From: Thuidium tamariscinum
Lineage: Eukaryota > Streptophyta > Bryopsida > Hypnales > Thuidiaceae
Length of the DNA stretch: 64,000 nt
Direction: 5' to 3'
NCBI GenBank assembly: GCA_947034885.2
Contig: OX344749.2
Location: 50,993,682 to 51,057,681, forward strand
Part shown: piece after piece, positions 24,963-36,387 of the stretch
Layout: each line of letters begins with the position of its first letter
How positions within the stretch are numbered: position 1 is the first letter of the stretch
The notes under the pieces: model-generated
What the model saw: only the letters and a program-made list of their open reading frames with translations
What the model was told of the DNA's origin: nothing
Database searches by the model: none
Made by a program: the position numbers and the translations under genes

Positions 24963-25326
24963 ATTGTGTTATAACCAGGACTTCAGACCTCATTTAGGCA
25001 TAGTATAATGTGTTTTAAGAAGAAAAATTGAACTAATATTAGTTAGAAAATCAATTAAAGTTTTTCTTACAAAAATCCGTTTGACATTTTAAGTTTTCAA
25101 TCAAAAGTTATGGAATTTCAAAGAGGTGTTAGAAATTGTTCTCATTATATTTTTTCAAACTTCCTCTTTGAAATTTGCCCGTAACTTTTGATTGGAACTT
25201 GAAATGTCAATGGATTTTTGAAATTCAAACTTCAATTCATTTTCTAACTAGTCTTAGTTCAATGTTTTTGAAAAAAGACATTCTACTATGCTTAAATGAG
25301 GTCTGAAATCCTAGTTTTAATACAAA
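24963..25326. mobile_element. Foldback element with about 120-bp inverted arms
   Basis: The left end (ATAACCAGGACTTCAGACCT, then CATTTAGGCATAGTATAATG) is complementary to the right end (TACTATGCTTAAATGAGGTC, then TGAAATCCTAG). Complementarity goes on inwards (CAAAAGTTATGGAATTTCAA against TTGAAATTTGCCCGTAACTT). No confident target duplication, so the class is not assigned. Confidence 0.6.
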
Positions 25327-28284
25327 TTTTTGGATTTTTAACTTAACTATGAGCTCTCACAACTTCAAGAATTCATATATCCCATATGGGTTGGTTGATC
25401 TCCTATCTTTGTATGTGTATATAAGGAGCTTCTCTTCTCCATTTATTTCATAAAATACAAATGGTTCATGGAGTAAAACAATTTAGTAAATAAATTAACT
25501 CCATGATTTTAATTTGTTTTGGTCAACATTCTTGAAAGATGATTAAAAAAAATTAAAAAGTTTTAAGCATCCAAAAATATTTCATCTAAAATTTTATCAT
25601 TCATCTTCTAAATTTCATCTAATTATTTTTCTGGCCATTTAAATCCTTGGAAAATAATTTTTTGGAATAAGTGACATGGAAAAAAATCCATGGTAGCAAA
25701 GGAGTGAGAGGAAGACTTGCTGATGTGTATCTTTGTCCAAATTGACAGGCAAATTGACAGAATTCTGTCAAAAAAGTGTTTGAAACATGTACTCCTAATC
25801 TACAATAGAGTTGACAGAATTTTGTCATAATTACTGTCAAATAAGATGCAGTTTTCCTTGTAGTGTTATTAGCTTAAAAAGGATATTAGAGTGTGACTGT
25901 TGGAAAATCCTAAAGGGTCATTGCAATAAACATTGTACATTGTTTAGAGCATTTTAGCATCAAACATTTTTTTCTACAAAAAATCTTGATTTGACTTTAA
26001 AAGAAATACTTAAGTCATTTTGGAGTTATACAGTAGTCATGCGCAATTGCATTGCGGTCGCACAAGAATAAGTAAAATCCATGTCAACAAACTACCATGC
26101 CCATCTTTTATATAAAAAATCTTAATTTGGCTTAAAAAGGACATTTAAGCCATTTTGGAGTCGCATAGTAGTGATGTGTAATTATAATTAATGATGTAAC
26201 TTCTACATCCATGTTGGATACTACCCATTCCCCCTAATATTGTCAATGTCATTTTGAACGAATAGTTATAGACTTGTAGTGAATGTCGCATTTCATCATT
26301 GCTTCATCTACAAATCATGCAAAATGATTGAAACATGACTTAAACACTTGGATAGTGAAGACTTGGTGCAATTACAAAATTTTGTAGTCATTCTTTAGTT
26401 GTTCTGGACATCTAGTCATTCTTTGCAGTCACATGTAGCCTTGTTTTTTTGTACTGAAAATTCTAAAAAATCCCCATGGCAAGAGAACTTCATTTCAAAT
26501 CCTTTCCAATAAGATTGAATATACTCTTAGTCTCTCACGGGGGTAGTAATGAGCAGATAGAGGAAAAACATACATGCCCCGGGGGGGGGGGGGGGCACTA
26601 TTTGAGATGTTTGAGGATCACTAATTAGATGAAATTTGAGGGCATTAAGAGACTACAGGTTCCCGGACTATAGGAACGCAATTTTTGCCCTGTAAACTCA
26701 CATCCTACATGGTTGCAACTTTGCCACATAATTAATTTTTTAAAATTTTTTTTGACTAATTTTCATATTTCAGGACCCCCAATTTTATTTATTTATTTTT
26801 ATTTTATTTAATTAATTAAATAATTAATTAATTTGCTTAAAGCTGGCTTGACAAGGGCTAGTGGCATTGGAAGCCGTTTTCAAGAACAAATCCGAAACAA
26901 CCATATAATGCCCTGAGATTTCTTCTAATGTGTGCGTTTAAAACCTACAACCTCTACTTTATGTCCTAAAATTTAAATAAAAAGAAAAGAAAAAAAATAT
27001 AAGTAGATCTTACTACTTTCAAAGTTTATATTTTGAATTATTGATATTTTTTCTTGTTAATGATAATTATTTATAAATTTTTTGAAGTAAGAAAATACAT
27101 TATAAAGCTAAAAATAACTTTTACACCCCTACTTTATATATTAAAAAAATGTATTAATTTTTTTTAAATCCTAAAAATTAGATTCCTATTGAAAATTTAT
27201 TTTTCTTGAATATTTGATGCAATAGTTCTCTAAATGTGATCTCTATAAATATTTGAGTTGAAAACCATGCCAGTTTAGTTCATTTTTCAACCTCTTCTAA
27301 AAAACATATGACATGTTATTTAAGATAAAAGTTTTTGGCAATAGAAGCCTATAGACATTATTAAACAAAGCTCAAAATTATAGGTTGAAATTATAGTTTA
27401 TGAAAAAATATTAGGAGGTTGTAGATTCACTTGAATGTACACTATCAATTCACCTTCTATGTAGTGCATCCCCCAAGCATACATGTGAACAAATGATAAG
27501 GTATTTTAAAAACATGGGGGAAAAAAATTATAAATGGATTAATTTTACTATAGGGTATACAAAATGGTATTAAATGTCTCTAAATTACTATAGAGTATGG
27601 AATAATAGGTCCCATTAGAAAATGTGGTAGTCCTAAAATATCCCCTTTTGTATTCTTTTTTTTGGCCAAAAGTCTAAAGAAATTACCTTGTAAGTGGCAT
27701 ATTGGTTAGGGTATATCCATTTAAGTTCTAATTGTAAGAAGTCATTAGTGGTGGAAAGAAAATAAATTTGAAAGAAATCTAATGTAGGACAAAAATTGTA
27801 GTAGAATCTTAAAAGAATTTAAATTACCATATCATTTGTTCATATCAATTTAGAATTATAAATAATGCAAGCCCCTTCTTTAATAACCCAAAGTAGAAAA
27901 TTACATAATGATAGCGTGTTAAAAAAAAAAAAAAGTAATACCTCTCTATAAAATAGTTGTTGTTTGCACCTATATCTTTATTTGTTTTTTACACATAGAC
28001 CCCTTGAGAATATACTCACAAAATGACAATATTTTACTTATAATTGAATTTTGAATGAATTTTGAATTTTTCTTTTCAAAATTTTTAGAAAAATATTAGT
28101 GATAGTATTGGAAAATCTAACCTTATAGATAGTATAATCTCAAATTCAAACTCTACAACTTTTATTTGCATCTCAATTTCAAAATATACTTTTAAATAGC
28201 TCTTTATAATGATTTTTCTGAAATCATCAATTCTGGAGATGAGTCTCTACACTTATGGGTTAACTATAAAGAGTTGAATTCCTA
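25327..28284. other. AT-rich intergenic DNA with simple-sequence runs
   Basis: No gene recognised. At 25917 a lone GGGTCATTGCAATAAACA resembles one end of the GGGT-ended family without a matching right end. C4G15 sits at 26577-26595, and a TTTA/TTAA-rich run covers about 26783-26836. At 25843-25858 a TTTTCCTTGTAGTG resembles a CACTA-type right end, again unpaired. Confidence 0.45.
26577..26595. repeat. C4G15 homopolymer run
   Basis: Four C followed by fifteen G in otherwise AT-rich DNA. The length is prone to sequencing and replication slippage, so it should not be trusted exactly. Confidence 0.9.
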
Positions 28285-29380
28285 TACTTTAAAAAAACAA
28301 GTGTCCACAATGACTTGTTCACAATAACTGCAACTTAACCCCTAAAGGACCAAACTGTGTTTTTTGGCAACATAGTGATTTTAGGCAACTCACTACGGAT
28401 GGAGTTTTTATTTTTTTTCTTTGAAATTTTCACACAAGATGTGCCCAAGGAGTATCTTGAAGGCCCAACAATTTTCATAACTTTTGACTACATGGTCAAA
28501 AAGTTATTGCTTGATATGTAGTTTTCATTGGTCGATGGGTAGTCTAAAAATTTCTTATAAAAACATTTTTTTTGAAATTAATAATTTGAAATTGGTTTTC
28601 AAGATGTATATATATGCAGAAAGCTTTGGATCATTCCATTTTGATTTATGAGATGAAAGTTATAAGGAGATTTAGTTTATAGGCAGTTATGGATTCTCTA
28701 CTCTAAAATAAACTTTGGAAGCCTTTACTTTATTCAATTTTAAATATTTTTGAAAGAAAATTAAAATTTTGGATGTTGATTGTTTTTCACAACATTATAG
28801 CCATTGGGATTGGATTTTTTTGATTCCTTAAATAAATTTTTTAACAATTCAGTATTTTGAATCACTCTCTACTTCTTTCTACTCATTAATTTTTTCCTAT
28901 ATGTTGTACAATTCCAAATGATGCGAATTTTTTTGAGCATGTAGCCAACTTGTCATGAAGAATGAATCCAAAGAAGCACCACCATTTTGGGCATTTTTTC
29001 ATAGAAATGTAACCTTGTGAAGTGTAGCTGCCCGGTTTTTTGCAAGGACATAAAAAGGGTTTTTGTCAATTCAAATGCTAATATCTTACAATCTATATGA
29101 TGGAAATTTCTGAAATTTTTTCCACATCTTTTGACACTAGTGTAGTAGAAGATCCTACGGTTATATGTGTCAAAAAATGTTTTTTTTCAAAACTTTGGTG
29201 CTTGTAGTAGAAATGACAGTTTTAGTGTGTTTTTGGCGAAGATATAGTCTCTGAACTTTAGGGGTTAATAATGACTGCAAAATGATTGTTTCGCAGTCAT
29301 TGTTGACAAGACATGACTTTCTATAATCATTGCTCGAGTCATTGTAGGCAAGTCTATAATACCCTTGTTTTTTTGTAGTG
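28285..29380. mobile_element. CACTA-type MITE carrying a nested insertion
   Basis: The right end is TTTTTTGTAGTG and the left end TACTTTAAAAAAACAAG (decayed from CACTACAAAAAAAC), with CTA on both sides (28282-28284 and 29381-29383). Without the inner element it would be about 166 bp, close to the intact relative at 53305-53447. The two share the phrase ATGACTTGTTCACAAT. Confidence 0.65.
28339..29264. mobile_element. TTAA-flanked, CCC-ended element nested in a CACTA MITE
   Basis: 926 bp starting CCCCTAAAGGACCAAACTG and ending GAACTTTAGGGG, flanked by TTAA on both sides (28335-28338 and 29265-29268). Taking it out with one TTAA rejoins the CACTA MITE cleanly. It is homologous along its length to 62784-63737. 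No transposase frame. Confidence 0.75.
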
Positions 29381-29641
29381 CTACTAATCCTAATTTATAT
29401 ATTCCACATAGATTGTTTTACCTCCTACCACTTGATTTATATTTAAAGATCTTGTCTTTTTATCTCTATATGTAGAAAGTGAGTGGCTTTTAAAGCTACA
29501 TGAGATAGTTGTTGGATGCTTTATTTTCTTTGAATTTCATGTTGAATTTTTATAGTTTATTTATTTTTGTACTTTGATTAAAAATTTGGCACTAAAGTAT
29601 TGAATAAATTAAAGCTACTATATAGATAATTATGGTATTCA

Positions 29642-30354
29642 CTAGTATTCACTATTAATCTTTTGTTTTTTGCCATTGTATTCATGATTTTTTGGGAGTA
29701 CTTTACAAATAGAAAAATAATTTTAAATAAATGTAAAAAATATTTGAAATATGTATATCTTTAAGAAGAAGGTACCCTAAGAAGGAAAAGTGTAGAAAAT
29801 TTTTCTAATTAGGTGAACTAGAAAAGAGCAAAAATCTCATGAAAATAAGTACATTGACATTTTTATTTGTAAAAAAGAAGAAAAAAAAGAACTAAAATTT
29901 TTTCATTTGGGAATAGTTGATGATGACAAGATTTCACCAAAAAAATGATCTAAAAACCGTCTTCAATGTTCAAAAATTGCACGCAATGTGGTCCTGTTGT
30001 TTGCACTCATGTGGAGGACATGAATAATAAAACTTCAAATTTCTTTTGGTAGATACATGATTCCCTTATTATGCAAATAGACCACAAAGTTTTGAGCTCT
30101 AGATCATTAAATTGGGGGACTCCTAATGTAGATAAAATCTCCAAAAATGCTAGTTGTGACAAATTAGCAAAATACAAATAAAATAAATTGAAAATTTTTA
30201 ATTTTTAAATAAGGGATGTGATTATCATCAAGTTAGGCATCTCCAATAAAAATTTCAAACTTATGGGGTTCATGCTTCAAAAGTTATAAGCAAGAACCAA
30301 TGATGTCACTTCAATTATAACATGAATGAGGAGTGGTGTTTCTTGCAATGATCC
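29642..30354. mobile_element. GGGT-ended MITE-like element, decayed copy 5
   Basis: The right end GTGTTTCTTGCAATGATCC is clear; the left end is decayed. TTCA lies on both sides (29638-29641 and 30355-30358). Internal phrases (GGGAGTACTTTA, CATGTGGAGGA) match copies 1 and 2. Confidence 0.6.
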
Positions 30355-30779
30355 TTCACTACCATCTACACTATGTGTACATTTCCAAAGTCCAAAATCA
30401 ATTATGTACCTATATAGGAAAAACTAGTTTAGAACCAAACTTTGTTCCTTTATAACTTTTGCATACCGTATCCAAATGTTGTGTTCTTTGATGCATTGAA
30501 ACCTTCCTTCACTTGCCAATAAGAAAAAATGAAAATTTGAACAGTCTAATAATTGTAACTATGCACAGTAGTAAAAAGTGTTGGTTTTGACTTTTGAGGT
30601 ACCCGCCTGATCTCTAATTTTTTGCCCATGAATTGGAAACATGAAGGTGACTTGGGGAACCTCTACTTAGCGGCGTTGCTTCATACATACTGTTACGCAT
30701 GGACTTACACTTATTCCGACACTTTCACAAAGAGTTATGTTACGTGATAACTTTACCGCAAAATCTTCCCATAAAAATA

Positions 30780-30863
30780 CACGTGCATCCCGCCAAGTCG
30801 GTCTCATGTACCTGGCAGCCCACTGAATCAAAGCCTCGTCACGGGATTCACGGCCAGCACGTG
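30780..30863. promoter_or_regulatory. Two G-box cores (CACGTG)
   Basis: CACGTG at 30780-30785 and again at 30858-30863. This hexamer binds plant bZIP and bHLH factors. They lie about 2.1 kb upstream of the MYB start, so any role in its control is speculative. Confidence 0.3.
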
Positions 30864-32431
30864 CACCCAAGTCGTCATCCCTCCAGGAGTCCAGGCTCCA
30901 AATATATTAAAACCTTTGCATTGATGAAATAATACAAATCTGCTGCCCATTAAAATACGATGCCCCGTGGATGAATCGATGAGCCAGCACGACACTTGGT
31001 TGCGTGTGGAGCACACGCCACAATGCAATGATCGATCCCATTTCCTTCGAATCTTGATTCCAACGTTGAATGCAACTGGGCAATGACCAAGGACCACAGG
31101 ATGATCGATAGGAGTCTCGTACCCTTGCATTTCTATGTAAAAATCACGTGTCAGTATCGATGAAGCCGACGAGCTAGGTCAACTTCTGATCCCTACTGTT
31201 CCGGAGTACGTAGTAGTGGTAGGACTGAACGAACAAGATGTACCACGTTGAATAATAAGCTTATCAGTCATTTCTTTATTCTAAACAACAAATGAAGGTC
31301 ACTCGTCACTTCAGGCATTCGATTTTGATTCCGTGTGCTGTACAGTAAGTAGAGCGGCTTTGGCCGGATATCGGTCGGTACTCTCTCGATCTCACCAGCG
31401 GGAATCCTGATAATTAGCTCCTGAAGACAAATGGACGCAGTAGATCGATCTCGTTCGATCTGTCGGAGATTCCATACGAAACCGAATCTCGCACTCATTA
31501 GATGAGAGAGCGAGCGAGATCGACTTTCGTCGAAAGGTCCTGAATTTCGGCACGACGAGTACGGGGCACCACTCCTCATCGAGACGAACTGAATTGAAGA
31601 CACAGTCACCGTAACCAGTGAATTTAATTAACTCAAGTTAGTTCTGATGCATCGCAAGGGATTCCAAGTGCAAGTAGTATACCGGTATATGTATGCACGT
31701 ACTAATATTGCCAAGTTTGTGGGGGAGAGTTTATAGTATATTTATCTTGGATGATAATTAGTCGGTATCTAGATTTTACAAAGCTGGGTTAATTTCAGTT
31801 CAGTTCCTCTTGATTTGATGTCGATCTCGAGCTGAATTTAGATGTGTGGCATTAGCTAGAAAGAGCTGGGGTCGGTGCAAGCCGCAATTAATTCAACTAG
31901 CTACTGATGAAGAAGCTAGATAGAGGAATCCGTAATAGTGGTTCGTTTCAATCAGTTTGAAGCGACCAGGAGCAGAAACGTTGACATTCGCTCGAAATGG
32001 GGTGACATTAATTAATTACCTCCAAATTGATCGATTAGCTCGAAAGGTATCTAACTCCGTGCAAGTTGGAAAGAAGCTCGAAAGTTGCGAACTTGTGTTG
32101 ATGGAGTCTGTGAAGGAATCCAGAGCGCGTGCTGGAATATAATGAATGGGCTAGCTTCCAGATTGACTGGGACGTACAGTTATATTCGAGTTTTTCGGGG
32201 TGTATCTGTGAACTAGTTGCAGCCCTAAATTCTGCAAGTTGGGAAGATACTAGCTAGCTACTGGCAAGTGTTGCTAGAGCGAGTGAAAGAAATCAAAGAA
32301 TGCAGAGTGAGCGCTGGAATTAATTCATGTAACTCATGGCCCCCCTGGAGATTGACTGGGACAATTATATCCAAAGCATTCGATCGGCTTAGCTTGTATA
32401 CGTGAAGAGTATCGAATAGCTAGTTCCAGCA

Positions 32432-32437
32432 CACGTG
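32432..32437. promoter_or_regulatory. G-box core upstream of the MYB start
   Basis: CACGTG about 460 bp before the MYB start codon, in the likely promoter or leader. A single hexamer is weak evidence. Confidence 0.3.
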
Positions 32438-32898
32438 AGTGAGTAGCTAGGGACCGGGGCCGTGCAAGTTTTGAAGCTAGTTGCATATATATTTAGACGG
32501 AGCGAGTGAAGAAATCGAGAAGGAGTGCTAGCTAATGAACACGCTTGGACAATTACTATATATTCATTTGAATCATTTATTTGGCTTGTGTGCAGAATGG
32601 ATAGCCAGCTAGTTCCAGCAAGTGAACTTTCTTGTAACCGTACTTAGTAAATTCATTTCAGAAATGTGGTACGTTCGTGGAAGTATTGAAGAAGCCAGCT
32701 AATTGCAAATGGTGGATGATATATAGATTGAGGGATATTAACGAACCGAGAGGGGGAGGTGGAATGTAATGAATGCTTTTGAATTCCAGGAGACTGATCG
32801 ACTGAGAGAAAACTTCAGAGTGTATGTATTTGTGAAGAAGAGCTAGCTTAGTACTTGCAGTCGGTGAGACGAGGGAATAGATCGATAGCTAGGACGAG

Positions 32899-35766
32899 AT
32901 GGTGAGGTCCCCTCGGACAGACGCTAGTAAGGCTTTCGGAGGTGCTGGTGGAGGATCCAGTGTGGTAAGGAACAAGGGGTCGTGGACGGAGGCGGAAGAC
33001 GAGATTCTGTCGGCGCATGTGAAGGCGCACGGCGAGGGCAACTGGAGACTCATCCCCCAAGTAGCTGGTGTGCAACTTCTCAACCCTCCTCTTGCATCGT
33101 CGCATATGTACGTTACAACTGCCCTTGAAGGACGAGGACGACCAAATTTTGGCCTCATGTTTTTTTTTGGGTTTTTTTTTTAACAACTGGCAAAGCCATT
33201 GCATTAAAGAACCAAGAACAAAAACACGTCCAAACCCAAGGGCAGGACAACAAAGAAAACAGAGCAGACCCACCGAAGTAAGCCTTCACAGAAAACTACA
33301 TGGCATTGGACTTTTCGCCTTCCATATGATGTAAGAACCCTGCCTAAAAGCTAGAATATTAGATTTGAGCCTCATGTGGTTTTAGAGGTTATGAACATAA
33401 TGAATCTCGTGGTAAGAATTTTTTTGGCATTCAAATTGTACTTTAATTTCGACAAACGGTCCATGAAATGTAGTTTCATCCCAGCTTAGCTCCAAGTCCA
33501 GAAAATTCGCTTGGAGGTTACCGACAGCTAGTTCTATATATTCCAAGTCTATGAAACTTCCGGATCCTATCCACTTCACTTATCTCATTCGGAACGAACT
33601 GCACTGGTAACGCTGGTTTGCTTGGATTGATCGAAATATGTTATTTAGAACGCGAAAATTGCGGAGGAAGTTTAATCTGATGTCTACTCGACATGACAGA
33701 TTCTGAGGATAAACGTGGAGTGTCATTAGCTAGAAAGGGTTGAATTTTTTTTGCAAGAGTCTTCCAGTCTTACCTTAACTCTGGAAGTGCACTGACACAG
33801 TTAGGCAGCTCAATTATATATGATGGCCGAACAGGCATTTAATTGCCAATAACGATGATTTTACTGGCAAGCTAGCTCAGTAGTCCTCTGAACGTGCTCC
33901 CCAGTACTAGAATAAAATTATATTATGATCGATGAGATGCACTTCCCATTTACACATTGAGTCAGAGTATTAATTATGGGTGAATTATGATGAGGATGGA
34001 GCTGGCTCATATTAATGATGTATAATTTGCAGGGCTGGCTCGGTGTGGAAAGAGCTGTCGGTTGCGGTGGATCAACTATTTGCGTCCCAACCTGAAGCGA
34101 GGCAACTTCTCACTGGACGAGGATAATCTTATTCTCACTCTCCATGCTCTCCTGGGAAACAGGTCCACCACCTTACTTGCAATTTTCCTTCAAATCAAGA
34201 GATATAACCACGCTTGGTTGTAAGTTTGGTTGTACGCGAGTGTTAATCTATATACTCAGCACCGGTTCAAACACCGTTTCATATGAATCTCAAATCGATT
34301 CAACATATCAAATTTCAATTCAATTATATCATGCAGTGAATGGTCTAGCTAGGACTTCGTCTGGACCAGCAGTTTTACGGACAGTTTCGTTAAGTTGGCA
34401 CAATTTCAGTTGGGCGTCTAAAATTGTGAACATTCACCTACACGAAGCTCAAAATTTTTGAACAGGTAAAGATTAAAGTTTCAGTAAGCCCGCCATGAAG
34501 GCGCTAAAGTTGTAGAATTTTTGGCTATATTACGAAACTCCTACTCAAGAGCATTAGTGGACCAAAGTCACCAAATTGCGTGATCGAGCAAACTTGTGTC
34601 AGCAAAAGTTCTGAAGACAAGAATTTGACTTTCCTTGTGGAATGTACAAAGTGCGTTACAAATTAATGTGTCATCGAAAACCAACAATCGCATCTAAGTA
34701 AACGTCAATTTTACTTAAAATGGCGTGATTATGGGTGCACAAATTGTAACATTAATCTGCACAACGTTAAAAACAAGGACCGGGATAGAAATGATCAACG
34801 TTCAGAAGTACCAGTGAAACTGGCGTGCATGTCCTCCAATTTAACGAAATTGACGTTATTTTAAACTCCTGTGCAAGTGCACCAGTGATCAGTGGACCAG
34901 TCACCAAAAACTGGTCCTTACAAACTGAAAGAAGGATCCTTTTCTTATCTCATGAAAGTAAGTCGTGTTGCAAAAAACTCTCCAGTAAGAATTGTGGGAG
35001 CAAACTTCTGTCAACAAAAGAAAACTAAAACCAGAATTTATCCATGTGGACTCGACAGCATGAGTGCGGTTAATATTGTGTCAAACATTTCAAACATTTC
35101 AAACATTTCAAGTAAAAAATTTCACCTGAATTCGTATGTTGAGGCTGTCTAAACTGTCGATCGTTGTATGATCTGTGCAGGTGGTCCTTGATAGCGGGTC
35201 GTATACCGGGCCGCACAGACAACGAGATCAAAAACTACTGGAACACGCATTTGCGACGCAAGCTGCAAAGTCTGGGCATTGATCCCACCAAGTACAAAGT
35301 CGGCCTCACGCTCACCACAGACACAAATCCACAACAGATTAATACTGACTTCGATCCATCCCCATCGTCCTCCTCGCCAACAGAATTAGATCAATCAAAA
35401 AACCATGCAATGGCAGACTCCCAACTAGTGTCCAGTCCCAGCAGCTACACGTCCACGTCCACGTCCACCAGCTACGAGAGCCCCAGTGGAGACTCTGTTT
35501 CCGGAGGTTCCGAGCTCTGGTTGTTTGATGGGAACTCCAATAATTTGCAGAGTTTGAATAATCCTTGCTCGGCTGATGAGGAGGGGCATGTTAGTAGTGA
35601 GTGGGATTATGAGCAGTTTCGGATGGAAGATTTGCAGCTTCTGGATCCGCTGGAATTTGCAGGGTCCGGTACAGAGATTATGCAGCCTCTGGAAGCAGTG
35701 GCACAGGTCCAAGGGGGCAAATGGTCGACTGCCTTGCGAAGCCTTTTTGATGCACTCTTAGATTGA
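32899..35766 (+). CDS. R2R3-MYB transcription factor, three exons
   Basis: Exons 32899-33067, 34033-34162 and 35181-35766 (GT-AG) give 294 residues. R2 has tryptophans at 29, 49 and 69; R3 has F82, W101 and W120, the standard plant spacing. The recognition helices read [13 protein letters not shown] and [17 protein letters not shown]. Intron positions (after QVAG in R2 and after GNR in R3) are the common plant R2R3 pattern. After the domain comes [12 protein letters not shown], then a Ser/Thr-rich stretch and an acidic tail with W residues, likely the activation region. The bHLH-interaction signature in R3 is broken: its acidic residue is N88 and its basic residue T92, while L89, L96, L103 and R107 remain. 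Nuclear DNA binding is expected; the target pathway is unknown. It converges on ASNSD1, stop codons 621 bp apart. Confidence 0.93.
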
Positions 35767-36387
35767 TTAATTTCTTTTGTACATGAGGTTGTTTTGAATC
35801 TCATACCCGTCCTCCTAGTGTGTTTGCACTACTTAACAGATATCTCTAATGCATATACGATATTTGTTTTGATTTACGTACTTCCGACCTACAATGAGCT
35901 CAAGATTGAGTAGAAAAAGAATCCAGATTTCTTTTCTGAAGTGTATAGGCAATTCCTGAAGTGTGACACGAGTAGGGGAACTGAAACACCGATTAAAAGC
36001 ATCCAAATAAGCATTCAGTATGGTTGGTACTACTACACTACCTATAATCCGCTGAATCATACCATGCGGATTCATATGCATCTTACCGTCTATTTTTAGA
36101 GTTCTGATTATAAACGTACCTATCATCAACCCTATAGACTTTCTGATCCAGATCGCGTGCATTTTAGACAACTTGCCTTCGAGGAAATGAATTTGTTTTC
36201 CGAGAGAATCTGGGTTCTTATGCAACTTAACCTTGAGACTAATAAGAGCGGAGCACAAAGACTCAATTGCGACATTTCAGAATATTGATTAAGAATTATT
36301 GCAATGATGCAAGCACTAAATTAATGTTTTGAAGAAAAATCATCTAGTTTTTTACAATGTCAAATACTGGCTCTATAATTGCCAACT
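35767..36387. other. Convergent 3' flanks of the MYB and ASNSD1 genes
   Basis: About 620 bp between two facing stop codons, so both 3' untranslated regions must lie here and may overlap. A 141-codon frame on the minus strand (35833-36258) fills much of it. It has no family resemblance that I can name, and by position it would be the 3' leader-out of ASNSD1. Confidence 0.4.

Larger units (their letters stand above)
30400..32898. other. GC-balanced region upstream of the MYB gene
   Basis: Composition changes near 30600 from AT-rich repeats to balanced DNA and stays so to the MYB start. Open frames of 67-113 codons on the minus strand (30667-30870, 30828-31130, 31268-31609) have no family resemblance and mutually inconsistent frames. 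GCTAGC and CTAGCTAG words are frequent at 31.8-32.8 kb. It may be a long promoter and leader, or hold a non-coding transcript; the sequence does not decide. Confidence 0.4.

Noticed and set aside
25917..25945. GGGTCATTGCAATAAACA as a seventh element copy
   Set aside because: Only one end is visible and no matching right end or target duplication was found within a plausible distance.
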